Below, one piece after another: positions 8,361-16,761 of a stretch of DNA of 64,000 bases (the stretch's first letter is position 1; each line of letters begins with the position of its first letter). This stretch comes from CALHRB01 sp964473465 (GTDB taxonomy: Bacteria > Bacteroidota > Ignavibacteria > Kapaibacteriales > UBA2268). Position numbers and translations under genes: made by a program. Under the pieces are notes generated by a model, which had not been told where the DNA came from, ran no database searches, and saw only the letters and a program-made list of their open reading frames with translations. The stretch covers positions 310,001 through 374,000 of the forward strand of contig CAYYPE010000001.1 in the NCBI GenBank assembly GCA_964473465.1, in the 5' to 3' direction.

Positions 8361-10583
8361 ATGGCAGTAGATACAAATGTTGGTGTTTATATCTGTTCAG
8401 GATGCGGCATTGGAGATAGTTTAGATTGTCAGAATCTTGCCGAAACTATCCAGAAGGAAACCGGAGTTCCCGTTTGCAAGATAAATAATTGGCTTTGTGG
8501 TGAAAAGGCTCTGGCAGAAATTAATGACGATATAAAAAACGAAAATCTCAATAGGGTTGTTATCGGGGCATGCTCATCTCGTTATTTAACTGATGTATTC
8601 AGATTTGACAAAGATGTTCTATTCGACAGAGTCAGTTTAAGGGAAAATGTTGCATGGACTCATAAAGCAAATGATGAAAACACATTTGAACTCGCAGTAG
8701 ATTATTTGAAAATGGGGATTTCAAAGATGAAGAATTCAATGGTCCCCGAACCCATGATTTTTGATATTAATTCAACAATATTAGTTGTTGGTGGTGGGGT
8801 TGCTGGTATGAATGCAGCTCTGTCGTCTGCAAAAGCTGGTTATTCAGTTATATTAACAGAAAAAGAAGACAGTCTTGGTGGTTTTTACAAGCAACTTTAT
8901 AAATTAGCACCAACTAAAGCTCCATTTTTTGACCTTCAGGTGAATCCTTGCGAAAAACTAATTGCAGAAGTTTATTCAAATCCGAATATTCAGGTTTTAA
9001 CTTCCTGCAAGATTGAAAAAACAAGTGGACAGCCGGGTTTATTTAATGTTACGGCAAGTTCTAACGGAGAACTAATCGAGTTTCAGGTTGGTTCTATCAT
9101 ACAGGCAACCGGCTGGAAGCCTTACGATGCTAACAAATTAGGACATCTCGGTTACGGAAAATATAAAAATGTTATAACAAATGTCGAAGTTGAGAAACTT
9201 GCAAAAGAAGGTAAATTGACCAGACCATCAGATGGTGGACCAATAAAAAGTGTTTTATTCATTCAGTGTGCAGGTTCCCGAGACGAAAATCATCTGCCTT
9301 ATTGTTCTTCAGTATGTTGCACAGGCTCGTTAAAACAATATTATTATTTCAAAGAAAAATATCCTGACATTCCTGTATATATTATCTACAAAGACATAAG
9401 AACGCCGGGTCAATACGAAAAATTTTATAAATTAACACAAAGTCAGGATAACCTCTTCCTTACAAAGGGTGACGTTGTCGGTGTTAGTGAAAATGGAAAT
9501 GGCTCGCTTGTTATTGATGTTGATAATACACTTTTAGGTCAACAGATTCAAATAGAGGCTGATGTTGTTGTTCTTGCAACGGGTATGGTTCCCTCCACAT
9601 ATGTCGAAGAAAGTGAAACCGAAGTGGCAAGCGAGGAAACCGCTGACGGCAAAAAGGCAGCAGCAGGAGCAGAGTTGGGTGCCAAAATTTTGAATTTAAC
9701 TTACAGGCAGGGAACTGATTTACCAACCTTACATTATGGTTTTCCCGATTCCCATTATATCTGCTTCCCCTACGAAACAAGAAGAACGGGTATATACGCC
9801 GTTGGAACCGTCAGGTCACCTATGGATTCAGTCAGTGCCAAAAATGATGCTTTTGGAGGGTCATTAAAAGCTATACAGGTTATTGAAAATGTGAGGAAGG
9901 GAACAGCAGTGCATCCAAGATCGGGCGATACGACTTATCCTGATTTCTTTTTGCAAAGATGCACACAGTGCAAACGATGCACAGAGGAATGTCCATTTGG
10001 CACTCTCGACGAGGATGACAAGGGAACACCCAAACCGAATCCGAACCGATGTAGGCGCTGCGGTATTTGTATGGGTGCCTGTCCCGAAAGGATTATCAGT
10101 TTCAAGAATTATTCTGTTCATATAATTTCCTCAATGATTAAGTCTATCGAAATGCCGGATACTGAATCAGAAAAACCACGAATTCTTGCATTCCTGTGCG
10201 AAAACGATGCTTATCCTTCATTGGATATTGCCGCAAGAAACAGAATTCAATATTCAGCAAATATCAGAATTATCCCTTTGAGGTGTTTAGGTTCGATGAA
10301 TATAATCTGGATAGCCGATGCACTTTCAATGGGGTTTGATGGTATTATTTTGATTGGTTGCAAATATGGAGAAGATTATCAGTGCCATTTCATTCGGGGA
10401 AGTGAATTAGCAAATAGAAGGATGGAAAATGTTCAGGAAAAATTAAAACAATTAGTTCTTGAACCCGAAAGAGTCGAAATTCATACTCTCTCAATTGATG
10501 AATTTGTTAAAATACCTGAAATTTTCAATAAATTCGCCGAAACAATTGATAGGGTAGGACCGAATCCTTATAAGGATATGTAA
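8361..10583 (+). CDS. qmoB: QmoB/HdrA-like flavoprotein with C-terminal MvhD domain
   Basis: This 740-residue protein has the QmoB domain order. An HdrA-type N-terminal domain with cysteines (ICSGCGIGD, WLCGEKA, IGACSSR) is followed by an FAD domain (LVVGGGVAGMNAA, glycines 144-149). Two ferredoxin clusters come next, CTQCKRCTEECP (C534, C537, C540, C544) and CRRCGICMGACP (C564, C567, C570, C574). An MvhD/FlpD-like domain ends it (residues about 605-735: AFLCENDAYPSLD, PLRCLGSMNIIWIADALSMG, LIGCKYGEDYQCHF) and would carry a 2Fe-2S cluster. MvhD domains usually receive electrons from a hydrogenase or another dehydrogenase and feed the HdrA flavin, where electron bifurcation can occur. A strong terminator follows 30 bases later, so the operon is qmoAB only. 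Confidence 0.88.
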   Translation: MAVDTNVGVYICSGCGIGDSLDCQNLAETIQKETGVPVCKINNWLCGEKALAEINDDIKNENLNRVVIGACSSRYLTDVFRFDKDVLFDRVSLRENVAWTHKANDENTFELAVDYLKMGISKMKNSMVPEPMIFDINSTILVVGGGVAGMNAALSSAKAGYSVILTEKEDSLGGFYKQLYKLAPTKAPFFDLQVNPCEKLIAEVYSNPNIQVLTSCKIEKTSGQPGLFNVTASSNGELIEFQVGSIIQATGWKPYDANKLGHLGYGKYKNVITNVEVEKLAKEGKLTRPSDGGPIKSVLFIQCAGSRDENHLPYCSSVCCTGSLKQYYYFKEKYPDIPVYIIYKDIRTPGQYEKFYKLTQSQDNLFLTKGDVVGVSENGNGSLVIDVDNTLLGQQIQIEADVVVLATGMVPSTYVEESETEVASEETADGKKAAAGAELGAKILNLTYRQGTDLPTLHYGFPDSHYICFPYETRRTGIYAVGTVRSPMDSVSAKNDAFGGSLKAIQVIENVRKGTAVHPRSGDTTYPDFFLQRCTQCKRCTEECPFGTLDEDDKGTPKPNPNRCRRCGICMGACPERIISFKNYSVHIISSMIKSIEMPDTESEKPRILAFLCENDAYPSLDIAARNRIQYSANIRIIPLRCLGSMNIIWIADALSMGFDGIILIGCKYGEDYQCHFIRGSELANRRMENVQEKLKQLVLEPERVEIHTLSIDEFVKIPEIFNKFAETIDRVGPNPYKDM

Positions 10584-10613
10584 AAATTTGTAAAATAAAA
10601 AAAATATCTTTGG

Positions 10614-10645
10614 AAGGGCTGTTTCAAAAAAGCAGCCCTTTTTTT
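10614..10645 (+). terminator. Rho-independent terminator after the qmoAB-like operon
   Basis: An 8-bp stem AAGGGCTG (10614-10621) / CAGCCCTT (10633-10640) with an 11-base loop is followed by a run of T to 10645. It ends the plus-strand operon before the convergent CPBP gene. Confidence 0.9.
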
Positions 10646-10672
10646 GACTTTTAAAACAATAAAATAATTATT

Positions 10673-11596
10673 TCAATTATTACTTTCTTCTTGTAATGAT
10701 ATTGAATTAATCTTTTGAGATCTTATTTTTTCAGAATATTTAATAATTAAAAATAAAAACATTAATGTGGTTAAAGCACCGAAAAGAAGCAAAGACAATG
10801 AAATATGAACAGGGATATTTCTTGATTGCTCTTCCAGATTTTTCAATGGACTGAAATACATAACATTTACAGCCCAGAAATTATTAAGGAAATGAACAGA
10901 AATCGGAACCCAGATGCTTCCGCTGTAGTAAGCTAACATGGAAAGATAAATGCCTATAAGGATAAGGGGAATCAGGTCAATGGGGTTCATATGGATTAAG
11001 CCGAACAAAATACCGCTGATAAAAATAGCTGATATTGGTTTGAGTTTTTCTTCGAGTGACCGCTGGAAAAATCCTCTGAAAAGTGCTTCTTCCGAGATGG
11101 CTGGTATAATGGCACCAATAATAAAACCTTTCAAATAATCAAGAAAAGTATTGCCACCAAGGATTGACTCGTAAAGATTCCTAATGGTCTCAGCATAATA
11201 CAGGTAGAATTCTTTAAGTGATTCTGGAATAAGACTTTCCTGCAAAGCAGAGTAACCAATGACAAAAATCTGGAAAGTAAGAATGCCTAAAAGGGATAAT
11301 GATAAAATATATAGATCAGGTTTTTTCAATCTGAAAAGCTCTTTAAATGGCAAAGGACTAATTTTTGCAGCAATTAGCGTAGGAGCCAGCAAGAAAAGCA
11401 AACTACAAACTCCGATGATGAATGGTAAGAGAAAAGAATAATCCTGATTATTATTAATTAAAAATGTGCCCAAAAACAGACTTGCTTGATAAAAAGTCAG
11501 AATTAATATTGTCGCGATGACTGAAAAACCAAAATTAGAAAACCTTGGTTTTTCGTATAAATAATTTATCAGGTTATTCATCATTTCACTGAACAA
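10673..11596 (-). CDS. CPBP-family intramembrane metalloprotease
   Basis: This 307-residue, highly hydrophobic protein has about eight membrane helices and the three conserved CPBP (Abi/CAAX protease) motifs in order: EEALFRGFFQR (the EExxxR motif), FGLIHMNP (FxxxH) and HFLNNFWA (HxxxN). These residues form the glutamate/histidine active site inside the membrane. Members process prenylated proteins in eukaryotes and act in bacteriocin immunity or unknown membrane proteolysis in bacteria. The gene is monocistronic and convergent with the qmoAB-like operon. A TATCTTTG, like a Bacteroidota -7 box, lies at 11665-11658 on its strand but has no -33 partner at the expected distance. The substrate is not inferable. 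Confidence 0.88.
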   Translation of the reverse strand: MFSEMMNNLINYLYEKPRFSNFGFSVIATILILTFYQASLFLGTFLINNNQDYSFLLPFIIGVCSLLFLLAPTLIAAKISPLPFKELFRLKKPDLYILSLSLLGILTFQIFVIGYSALQESLIPESLKEFYLYYAETIRNLYESILGGNTFLDYLKGFIIGAIIPAISEEALFRGFFQRSLEEKLKPISAIFISGILFGLIHMNPIDLIPLILIGIYLSMLAYYSGSIWVPISVHFLNNFWAVNVMYFSPLKNLEEQSRNIPVHISLSLLLFGALTTLMFLFLIIKYSEKIRSQKINSISLQEESNN

Positions 11597-11669
11597 GCAA
11601 TTGAAAATATTTTGATTAATGGTTAAATTGCAAGTTAAATTAAATCTTTTTTTTTAACAAAGATATTTT

Positions 11670-12422
11670 ATGCCATATTTTGATTTTGAGGGGAAAAAAG
11701 TTTTTTATGAATCTTTAGGAAATGGATATCCTTTGATTCTGCTTCACGGTAATTCAGTGTCTTCAAAGATGTTTGATAGTGAATCAATGTATTATTCAAA
11801 ATATTATAAAGTCTATCTGATAGATTATCCCGGGCATGGGAGGTCAGAAAGATTGGAAAGTTTTTCAGAAGATTTTTGGTATTATAATTCAAGAGCTGTA
11901 GTGAGATTAATAGAAAACGAAGAACTGAATGACATATATATAATAGGCACAAGCGGGGGGGCACTGGTTGGCCTAAATGTATGTGCAAGTCTTAAAGGAA
12001 AAGTCAGGAAATCAATATTTGACAGTTTTTTTGGTTTGCGAATTGAAATTGAACTTGCCAGTAAAATTTATGAATCAAGAAAAAGAGCCAAACAACAAAT
12101 TTTAGCATCTGCTTTCTGGAAGAGTCAGCATGGTGATGATTGGGCTTCTATTGTTGATCTGGATTTGGATATGTTAGTAAATGTTGCTAAAAATAATTCT
12201 CCTGTAATTTATGGAAATCTCAATGAAATTGACTGCCCGGTTTTATTAACAGGCAGCCATCAGGATGAATTGATACCTGATATGAAAACAAGGTTGGAGG
12301 AGGTAGCCCAAAAAATTCCAAAGAGCGAAATTTTTATTTCAAATGTTGGAAAACATCCTTTGATGATAACTCAGAAAAGGTTATTCAGAAAAATTTCGCT
12401 TGAATTCTTTAAGAATAATTGA
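11670..12422 (+). CDS. Alpha/beta-hydrolase
   Basis: This 250-residue cytoplasmic protein has the alpha/beta-hydrolase oxyanion motif ILLHGNSVSS (residues 23-32), the nucleophile elbow IGTSGGAL with catalytic Ser95, Asp199 in TGSHQDELIP and His229 in NVGKHPLM. The triad is complete. The acid-histidine layout is typical of small esterases and lactonases (MhpC/YbfF-like). It heads a plus-strand run with dut, fmt, the PLP enzyme and a lipoprotein, but none of these suggest a substrate. Confidence 0.85.
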   Translation: MPYFDFEGKKVFYESLGNGYPLILLHGNSVSSKMFDSESMYYSKYYKVYLIDYPGHGRSERLESFSEDFWYYNSRAVVRLIENEELNDIYIIGTSGGALVGLNVCASLKGKVRKSIFDSFFGLRIEIELASKIYESRKRAKQQILASAFWKSQHGDDWASIVDLDLDMLVNVAKNNSPVIYGNLNEIDCPVLLTGSHQDELIPDMKTRLEEVAQKIPKSEIFISNVGKHPLMITQKRLFRKISLEFFKNN

Positions 12423-12466
12423 TTTGAAAGAGTATAATTCAATGAAAATTTATTTAATTTGTAATT

Positions 12467-12922
12467 ATGTTAAAAATAAAGATAAAGAGAATTAATGATA
12501 AATTTTCGGATTTGCCACTACCGAATTATTCATCAGAAGGATCGGCAGGTATGGATATTTATGCGGCTGTGGAGAAACCGGAAATAATTGAACCGGGTGG
12601 GGTTGCTCTTATACCAACTGCTCTTTCAATAGCTCTTGACGATGGTTTTGAATGTCAGGTTCGTTCGAGGAGCGGTCTGGCAATTAAACATGGTATATTT
12701 GCATTGAATTCACCGGGAACAATAGATAGCGATTACAGGGGAGAAATAAAAATCATTCTTGCGAATTTCGGGAAGATACCATTTGTTATTAATAGGGGCG
12801 ACAGAATAGCTCAGCTTGTTGTTGCCCGATACGAAAAAGTTAAATGGGAATTAGTAGAAGAATTGCCAGAAACCATGCGTGGCGAAGGTGGTTTTGGAAG
12901 CACAGGATTGAATAATTTATAA
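12467..12922 (+). CDS. dut: dUTP diphosphatase (dUTPase)
   Basis: This is the trimeric dUTPase that hydrolyses dUTP to dUMP and pyrophosphate, keeping uracil out of DNA and feeding thymidylate synthesis. The 151-residue length is standard. The five dUTPase motifs are visible: AGMDIYA (1), RSRSGLAIKHGI (2), NSPGTIDSDYRGE (3, with the water-activating Asp at residue 87), NRGDRIAQLVV (4) and the C-terminal arm RGEGGFGSTG (5). It lies 45 bases after the hydrolase and 5 bases before fmt, so it is translationally close to fmt. Confidence 0.97.
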   Translation: MLKIKIKRINDKFSDLPLPNYSSEGSAGMDIYAAVEKPEIIEPGGVALIPTALSIALDDGFECQVRSRSGLAIKHGIFALNSPGTIDSDYRGEIKIILANFGKIPFVINRGDRIAQLVVARYEKVKWELVEELPETMRGEGGFGSTGLNNL

Positions 12923-12927
12923 TTTCT

Positions 12928-13854
12928 ATGGAAAAACCTAAAGTAATATTTATGGGAACACCTGAATTTGCAGTTCCCACACTTGAAAAGCTGAATGAAA
13001 AATATGGTATAGGATTGGTTGTAACCGTTCCCGACAAAGCTCAGGGAAGAGGATTGAAGTTAATGCCTTCGGCAGTCAAGGAAAAAGCTATAGAATTAGA
13101 AATTCCTGTATTGCAGCCTGAGTCATTAAAATCAGAAGATTTCATAAGAACAGTAAGTGAATTTAATCCTGATATAATTGTTGTTCTGGCATTCAGAATT
13201 TTACCTGAGGAAGTGTTTACTCTGGCAAAAGTAGGTTCCTTCAATATTCATGCAAGTTTGCTGCCGGCATATAGAGGTGCTGCACCAATTAATTGGGCCA
13301 TAATAAATGGAGAAAAGAAAACAGGTTTAACATCATTTTTACTGGAAAAAAAAGTTGATACAGGTTCAATTCTATTGAGCAAGGAATTTGAAATACCCGA
13401 TGGATTTACGGCAGGTGACTTGCATAATGCCCTTATGCCACTATCAGCAGAATTAGCAATAGAAACCTGTGAGCTGTTACTATCTGGGAATTATCAGTTA
13501 ATTCCACAGGATGAATCAAAAGCATCGAAGGCACCAAAGATTTTTCCTGAGGATTGCAAAATTGACTGGAGTCTGCCAGCTGAAAAAATAAGAAATTTTA
13601 TTCACGGCACCTCCCCAACACCCGGAGCATGGACAATATGGGATGATAAAAGATTAAAAATTCTAAGAGCAAGAATCTCTGGTAATAAAGAAGGAATTGC
13701 AGGTTTTTTCGTTATCGAGAATTCACAGTTTATGGTATTTTGTGGTGAAGATGCCATAATTATTGATGAACTTCAGGCTGAGGGAAGAAAACCAATGAAA
13801 ATAAAAGACTTTTTAAATGGTTATAAGGGTGAAAACCAAGGAATATTCGATTAA
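12928..13854 (+). CDS. fmt: Methionyl-tRNA formyltransferase
   Basis: Fmt transfers a formyl group from 10-formyl-tetrahydrofolate to initiator Met-tRNA. The 308-residue protein opens with KVIFMGTPEFAVPTLEKL, and has the catalytic and folate-binding region FNIHASLLPAYRGAAPINWA with the conserved Asn-His-Ser-Leu-Leu-Pro motif, the acidic turn KKVDTGSIL and the C-terminal OB-like tRNA-binding domain (KIDWSLPAEKIRNFIHGTSP). Size and motifs are complete. The start ATG follows dut by 5 bases, and the next gene's start lies 31 bases past the stop. Formylation fits a group where deformylases process N-termini. Confidence 0.96.
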   Translation: MEKPKVIFMGTPEFAVPTLEKLNEKYGIGLVVTVPDKAQGRGLKLMPSAVKEKAIELEIPVLQPESLKSEDFIRTVSEFNPDIIVVLAFRILPEEVFTLAKVGSFNIHASLLPAYRGAAPINWAIINGEKKTGLTSFLLEKKVDTGSILLSKEFEIPDGFTAGDLHNALMPLSAELAIETCELLLSGNYQLIPQDESKASKAPKIFPEDCKIDWSLPAEKIRNFIHGTSPTPGAWTIWDDKRLKILRARISGNKEGIAGFFVIENSQFMVFCGEDAIIIDELQAEGRKPMKIKDFLNGYKGENQGIFD

Positions 13855-13885
13855 TTATTTAATTTATAAAAATCTGGAGGTAATT

Positions 13886-15073
13886 TTGGAATCAGACGAT
13901 CATAGTGGTATGAACACGAAATGCGTTCATTCAGGTATTGAAGAATATCAATTCGGGGCAGTTGTCCCACCGATTTATCAAACATCTACATTTAAATTTC
14001 AAAGCAGTGACCATGGGGCAAGATTGTTCAAGGGTGAAGAAGATGGGTATATTTATACAAGAATGAGAAACCCAACTATCGAAGCAATGGAAAATGCTAT
14101 TGCTTCGCTTGAAGGAGGAGCAAAATCACTCGGTTGTGCCAGTGGAATGGCAGCTATCCACACACTAATTGCCTATTGTCTGAAATGTGGCGACCATATC
14201 ATTTGCAGCGAGTCAGTCTATGGACCAACAACAACGCTGATATCAACAATTTTTTCAAAATATGGTATTGAATATGATTTTGTTGATACATCTAATCTGG
14301 ATGAAATTCAATCGAAGGTAAAGGAAAACACAAGATTAATTTTTGTTGAAACCCCAGCTAATCCGACTCTGGTTATTTCTGACATCGCAGCAATTTCAAA
14401 AATTGCTAAAAAAAATAATGCTAAGTTAGCAGTGGATAATACTTTTATGAGCCCTGCACTTCAACAACCATTAAAATTAGGAGCAGATTATGTAATTCAT
14501 AGTCTGACAAAGTTTCTAAACGGGCATGCTGATGTTGTTGGCGGGGTGATTGTTGTGAAAAACAATGATGAATATCCAATAATGAGAAAATTTCTTAATC
14601 ACGTTGGCGGGGTTATTGATCCATTTAACTCTTTTCTTGTTCATCGAGGTATGAAAACTTTATCGTTAAGAATGGAGAGGCACTCAGAAAACGCAATGAA
14701 AATAGCAGAATATCTTGAAAACCATCCAAAGGTGGAATGGGTTCGTTATCCCGGTCTTCAATCTCATCCTCAGTATGAAATTGGGCTTAAACAAATGAAA
14801 GGGTTTGGTGGAATGATTTCATTTGAGCTTAAAGACGGTTATAATGCAGGGAAAATCCTGATGGACAATATCAAACTCTGGACTTTGGCAGTTAGTCTTG
14901 GAGGAGTAGAATCACTTATTCAGCATCCTGCTTCAATGACCCATTCCAGTATGGATAGAAATGTCAGAGTTCAGGCTAAGATAACTGATGGACTGGTAAG
15001 ACTTTCTGTTGGTATAGAAGATGTGGAGGATTTGATTTCAGCACTTGACGATGGTCTTAATTTATTAAAATAA
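13886..15073 (+). CDS. PLP-dependent transsulfuration-family enzyme (cystathionine gamma-synthase/lyase type)
   Basis: This is a fold-type I PLP enzyme of the Cys/Met metabolism family. It has the phosphate-binding SLGCASGMAAIHTLIAYC segment, a PLP-ring stacking Tyr in SVYGPTTT, Asp in AVDNTFMSP and the Schiff-base Lys209 in HSLTKFLNGHADVVGG. The start is taken as TTG 13886, since a GGAGG lies 5 bases before it. A longer in-frame start at 13817 would overlap fmt by 38 bases and has no ribosome binding site. From TTG the protein is 395 residues, the usual family length. Members make or cleave cystathionine, O-acetylhomoserine or methionine. The active-site Cys of methionine gamma-lyase (YGC) is replaced here by Pro (YGP), so methionine gamma-lyase is less likely. 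The exact reaction is open. Confidence 0.85.
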   Translation: MESDDHSGMNTKCVHSGIEEYQFGAVVPPIYQTSTFKFQSSDHGARLFKGEEDGYIYTRMRNPTIEAMENAIASLEGGAKSLGCASGMAAIHTLIAYCLKCGDHIICSESVYGPTTTLISTIFSKYGIEYDFVDTSNLDEIQSKVKENTRLIFVETPANPTLVISDIAAISKIAKKNNAKLAVDNTFMSPALQQPLKLGADYVIHSLTKFLNGHADVVGGVIVVKNNDEYPIMRKFLNHVGGVIDPFNSFLVHRGMKTLSLRMERHSENAMKIAEYLENHPKVEWVRYPGLQSHPQYEIGLKQMKGFGGMISFELKDGYNAGKILMDNIKLWTLAVSLGGVESLIQHPASMTHSSMDRNVRVQAKITDGLVRLSVGIEDVEDLISALDDGLNLLK

Positions 15074-15086
15074 AACAGAGGAGCTA

Positions 15087-15611
15087 ATGAAAAGCAAAAT
15101 ATTTTATCTGATAATTTTTTTTCTTATAAGCTGCAGTTCAGAGCGTAAGGAAGCAATTGAGTATAATGATAAAATTATTTCTGAACAAAATAAGATAATT
15201 GAGAAAGCTATAGATTTCACCTCTTCGTTTGAAACAAGAAATTATAGAAGGATTGACTCAATCAGGCTAATTTTACTTTTACAAATTGATAAATCTATTG
15301 GAGCAATCAGCAAAATGCAATCTTTTGAAGGGTATGACTCACTTCGCTTGGCTGCACTTGATTTATTTAATTTTTACAAGAAAGTTTATGATAACGAATT
15401 CAAGGAAATAACACAAATCATAACAAAAGATTCTCTGGAAATAACTGAGGATGATATTATCAGACATAATATTCTAACCAGAAAGATTAAAAACGAAGAG
15501 ATAAGTTACGACAATAACTTCCAAAAAGCTCAGCAGTCTTTTGCAAAGAAATATAATTTAAACATAACCCGGAATGAATATCAGGACAGATTGAATGAGA
15601 TAAGAAAATAA
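15087..15611 (+). CDS. Predicted lipoprotein, function unknown
   Basis: The 174-residue product opens with a lipoprotein signal (KSKIFYLIIFFLISC, lipidated Cys16 followed by SSE). After that it is mostly helical and very charged, rich in Lys, Glu, Ile and Asn, with no catalytic motif that I recognise. It begins 13 bases after the PLP gene with a good ribosome binding site (GAGGAG) and ends before a terminator, so it is the last gene of that run. Its size and composition suggest an envelope-anchored accessory protein. No family can be assigned by eye. Confidence 0.75.
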   Translation: MKSKIFYLIIFFLISCSSERKEAIEYNDKIISEQNKIIEKAIDFTSSFETRNYRRIDSIRLILLLQIDKSIGAISKMQSFEGYDSLRLAALDLFNFYKKVYDNEFKEITQIITKDSLEITEDDIIRHNILTRKIKNEEISYDNNFQKAQQSFAKKYNLNITRNEYQDRLNEIRK

Positions 15612-15670
15612 AATGAAATTGGAGAAGGATTATTTTATATTATTTTAATATTTAATAAACAAATGTAAAA

Positions 15671-15706
15671 AAAAGCCATACCTATAAAATAGATATGGCT
15701 TTTTAA
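15671..15706. terminator. Bidirectional terminator between the lipoprotein gene and mdh
   Basis: A 10-bp stem AAAAGCCATA (15671-15680) / TATGGCTTTT (15694-15703) is flanked by an A-run on the left and a T-run on the right, so it can stop transcripts from both convergent genes. Confidence 0.85.
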
Positions 15707-15720
15707 TAAAGCATATAAAA

Positions 15721-16656
15721 TTATTTGTTAATGAGTTCCATTGCTTCTTTGATTGTAACAGCAACGTGGTCGCAGGAAATCTTGAGAAGAGCTTTTTCTT
15801 CATCATTTAATTTTAGTTCAATGATTTTTTCAATTCCGTTTTTACCAAGAACGACCGGAACACCAACAACAACATCTTTATAACCATATTCACCATCAAG
15901 AAGAACGCTGCAGGGAAGAATCCTTCTCTGGTCACGGACGATTGATTCAACCATTTGCACAGCAGCTGCAGCAGGAGCATAATAAGCACTTCCGGTTTTG
16001 AGATATTTGACGATTTCTCCGCCACCACCGGCAGTTCTTTTAACAATTTCGTCCAATCTTTCCTTTGGAATCAGGTCAGTAACAGGAATGCCGGCAACGG
16101 TAGTGTATCTGGGAAGAGGAACCATAGTATCACCATGTCCGCCAAGAATCAGAGCCTGAATATCTTGCATCGAAACACCGAGTTCCATTGAAATAAAGGA
16201 GCGATAGCGTGCTGTGTCGAGAATACCTGCCATACCGAAAACTTTGGTTCGTGGTAGTTTTGTCAGCTTGAGAGACACATAAGTCATTACGTCCAGAGGG
16301 TTCGACACAATAATATAATAAGCGTTAGGTGAATATTTGATTGCTTCGTTAATGCAGGAAGAGACGATATTAGCATTAGCAACTAATAAATCATCTCTGC
16401 TCATACCAGGTTTTCTTGCTAAACCAGCGGTTTGAATGACTATATCGGAATCTTTGGTAACTTCGTAGGAATTTGAGCCAAAAATTTTGGAATCGGATTC
16501 CATAATTGGCATAGATTCATACATATCAAGAGCTTTACCTTCTGGAATTCCTTCGAGAATATCTATTAGATAAATTTCATTAGCTAATTCTTTGTTAGCC
16601 AATAGTTGAGCAGTAGTTGCTCCAACATTTCCAGCGCCGATAACAGTAATTTTCAT
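15721..16656 (-). CDS. mdh: Malate dehydrogenase (LDH-like type)
   Basis: This enzyme interconverts malate and oxaloacetate with NAD in the TCA cycle. The protein has the Rossmann motif KITVIGAGNVGATTA, the active-site Arg region GLARKPGMSRDDLL, NPLDVMTY, the VFGMAGILDTARYR substrate loop and the catalytic His in ILGGHGDTMVPL. The first upstream start would be a TTG at 16668. ATG 16656 is preferred because GAGG lies just upstream at 16666-16663 and the motif begins at once (MKITVIGAG), giving 311 residues. Citrate synthase lies upstream on the same strand with a strong hairpin between, so the two TCA genes may be expressed together but with independent tuning. Confidence 0.95.
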   Translation of the reverse strand: MKITVIGAGNVGATTAQLLANKELANEIYLIDILEGIPEGKALDMYESMPIMESDSKIFGSNSYEVTKDSDIVIQTAGLARKPGMSRDDLLVANANIVSSCINEAIKYSPNAYYIIVSNPLDVMTYVSLKLTKLPRTKVFGMAGILDTARYRSFISMELGVSMQDIQALILGGHGDTMVPLPRYTTVAGIPVTDLIPKERLDEIVKRTAGGGGEIVKYLKTGSAYYAPAAAAVQMVESIVRDQRRILPCSVLLDGEYGYKDVVVGVPVVLGKNGIEKIIELKLNDEEKALLKISCDHVAVTIKEAMELINK

Positions 16657-16705
16657 TTTTAACCTCAAATTATATTTAAAAATTGCATATTTATTATCTA
16701 AATAA

Positions 16706-16740
16706 CAGGAGAGATTACTGAAATCAGATAATCTCTCCTC
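16706..16740. other. Intergenic hairpin between citrate synthase gene and mdh
   Basis: Stem GGAGAGATTA (16708-16717) pairs perfectly with TAATCTCTCC (16729-16738), and three more pairs (CTG/CAG) extend inward with a one-base bulge. In the gltA-to-mdh direction the base after the hairpin begins TGTTATTT, a weak U-tract, so it may be an imperfect terminator, an attenuator or an RNA-stability element. In the plus direction it is followed by an A-run. Confidence 0.6.
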
Positions 16741-16761
16741 AAAAAAAGTCAGAACTAAATA

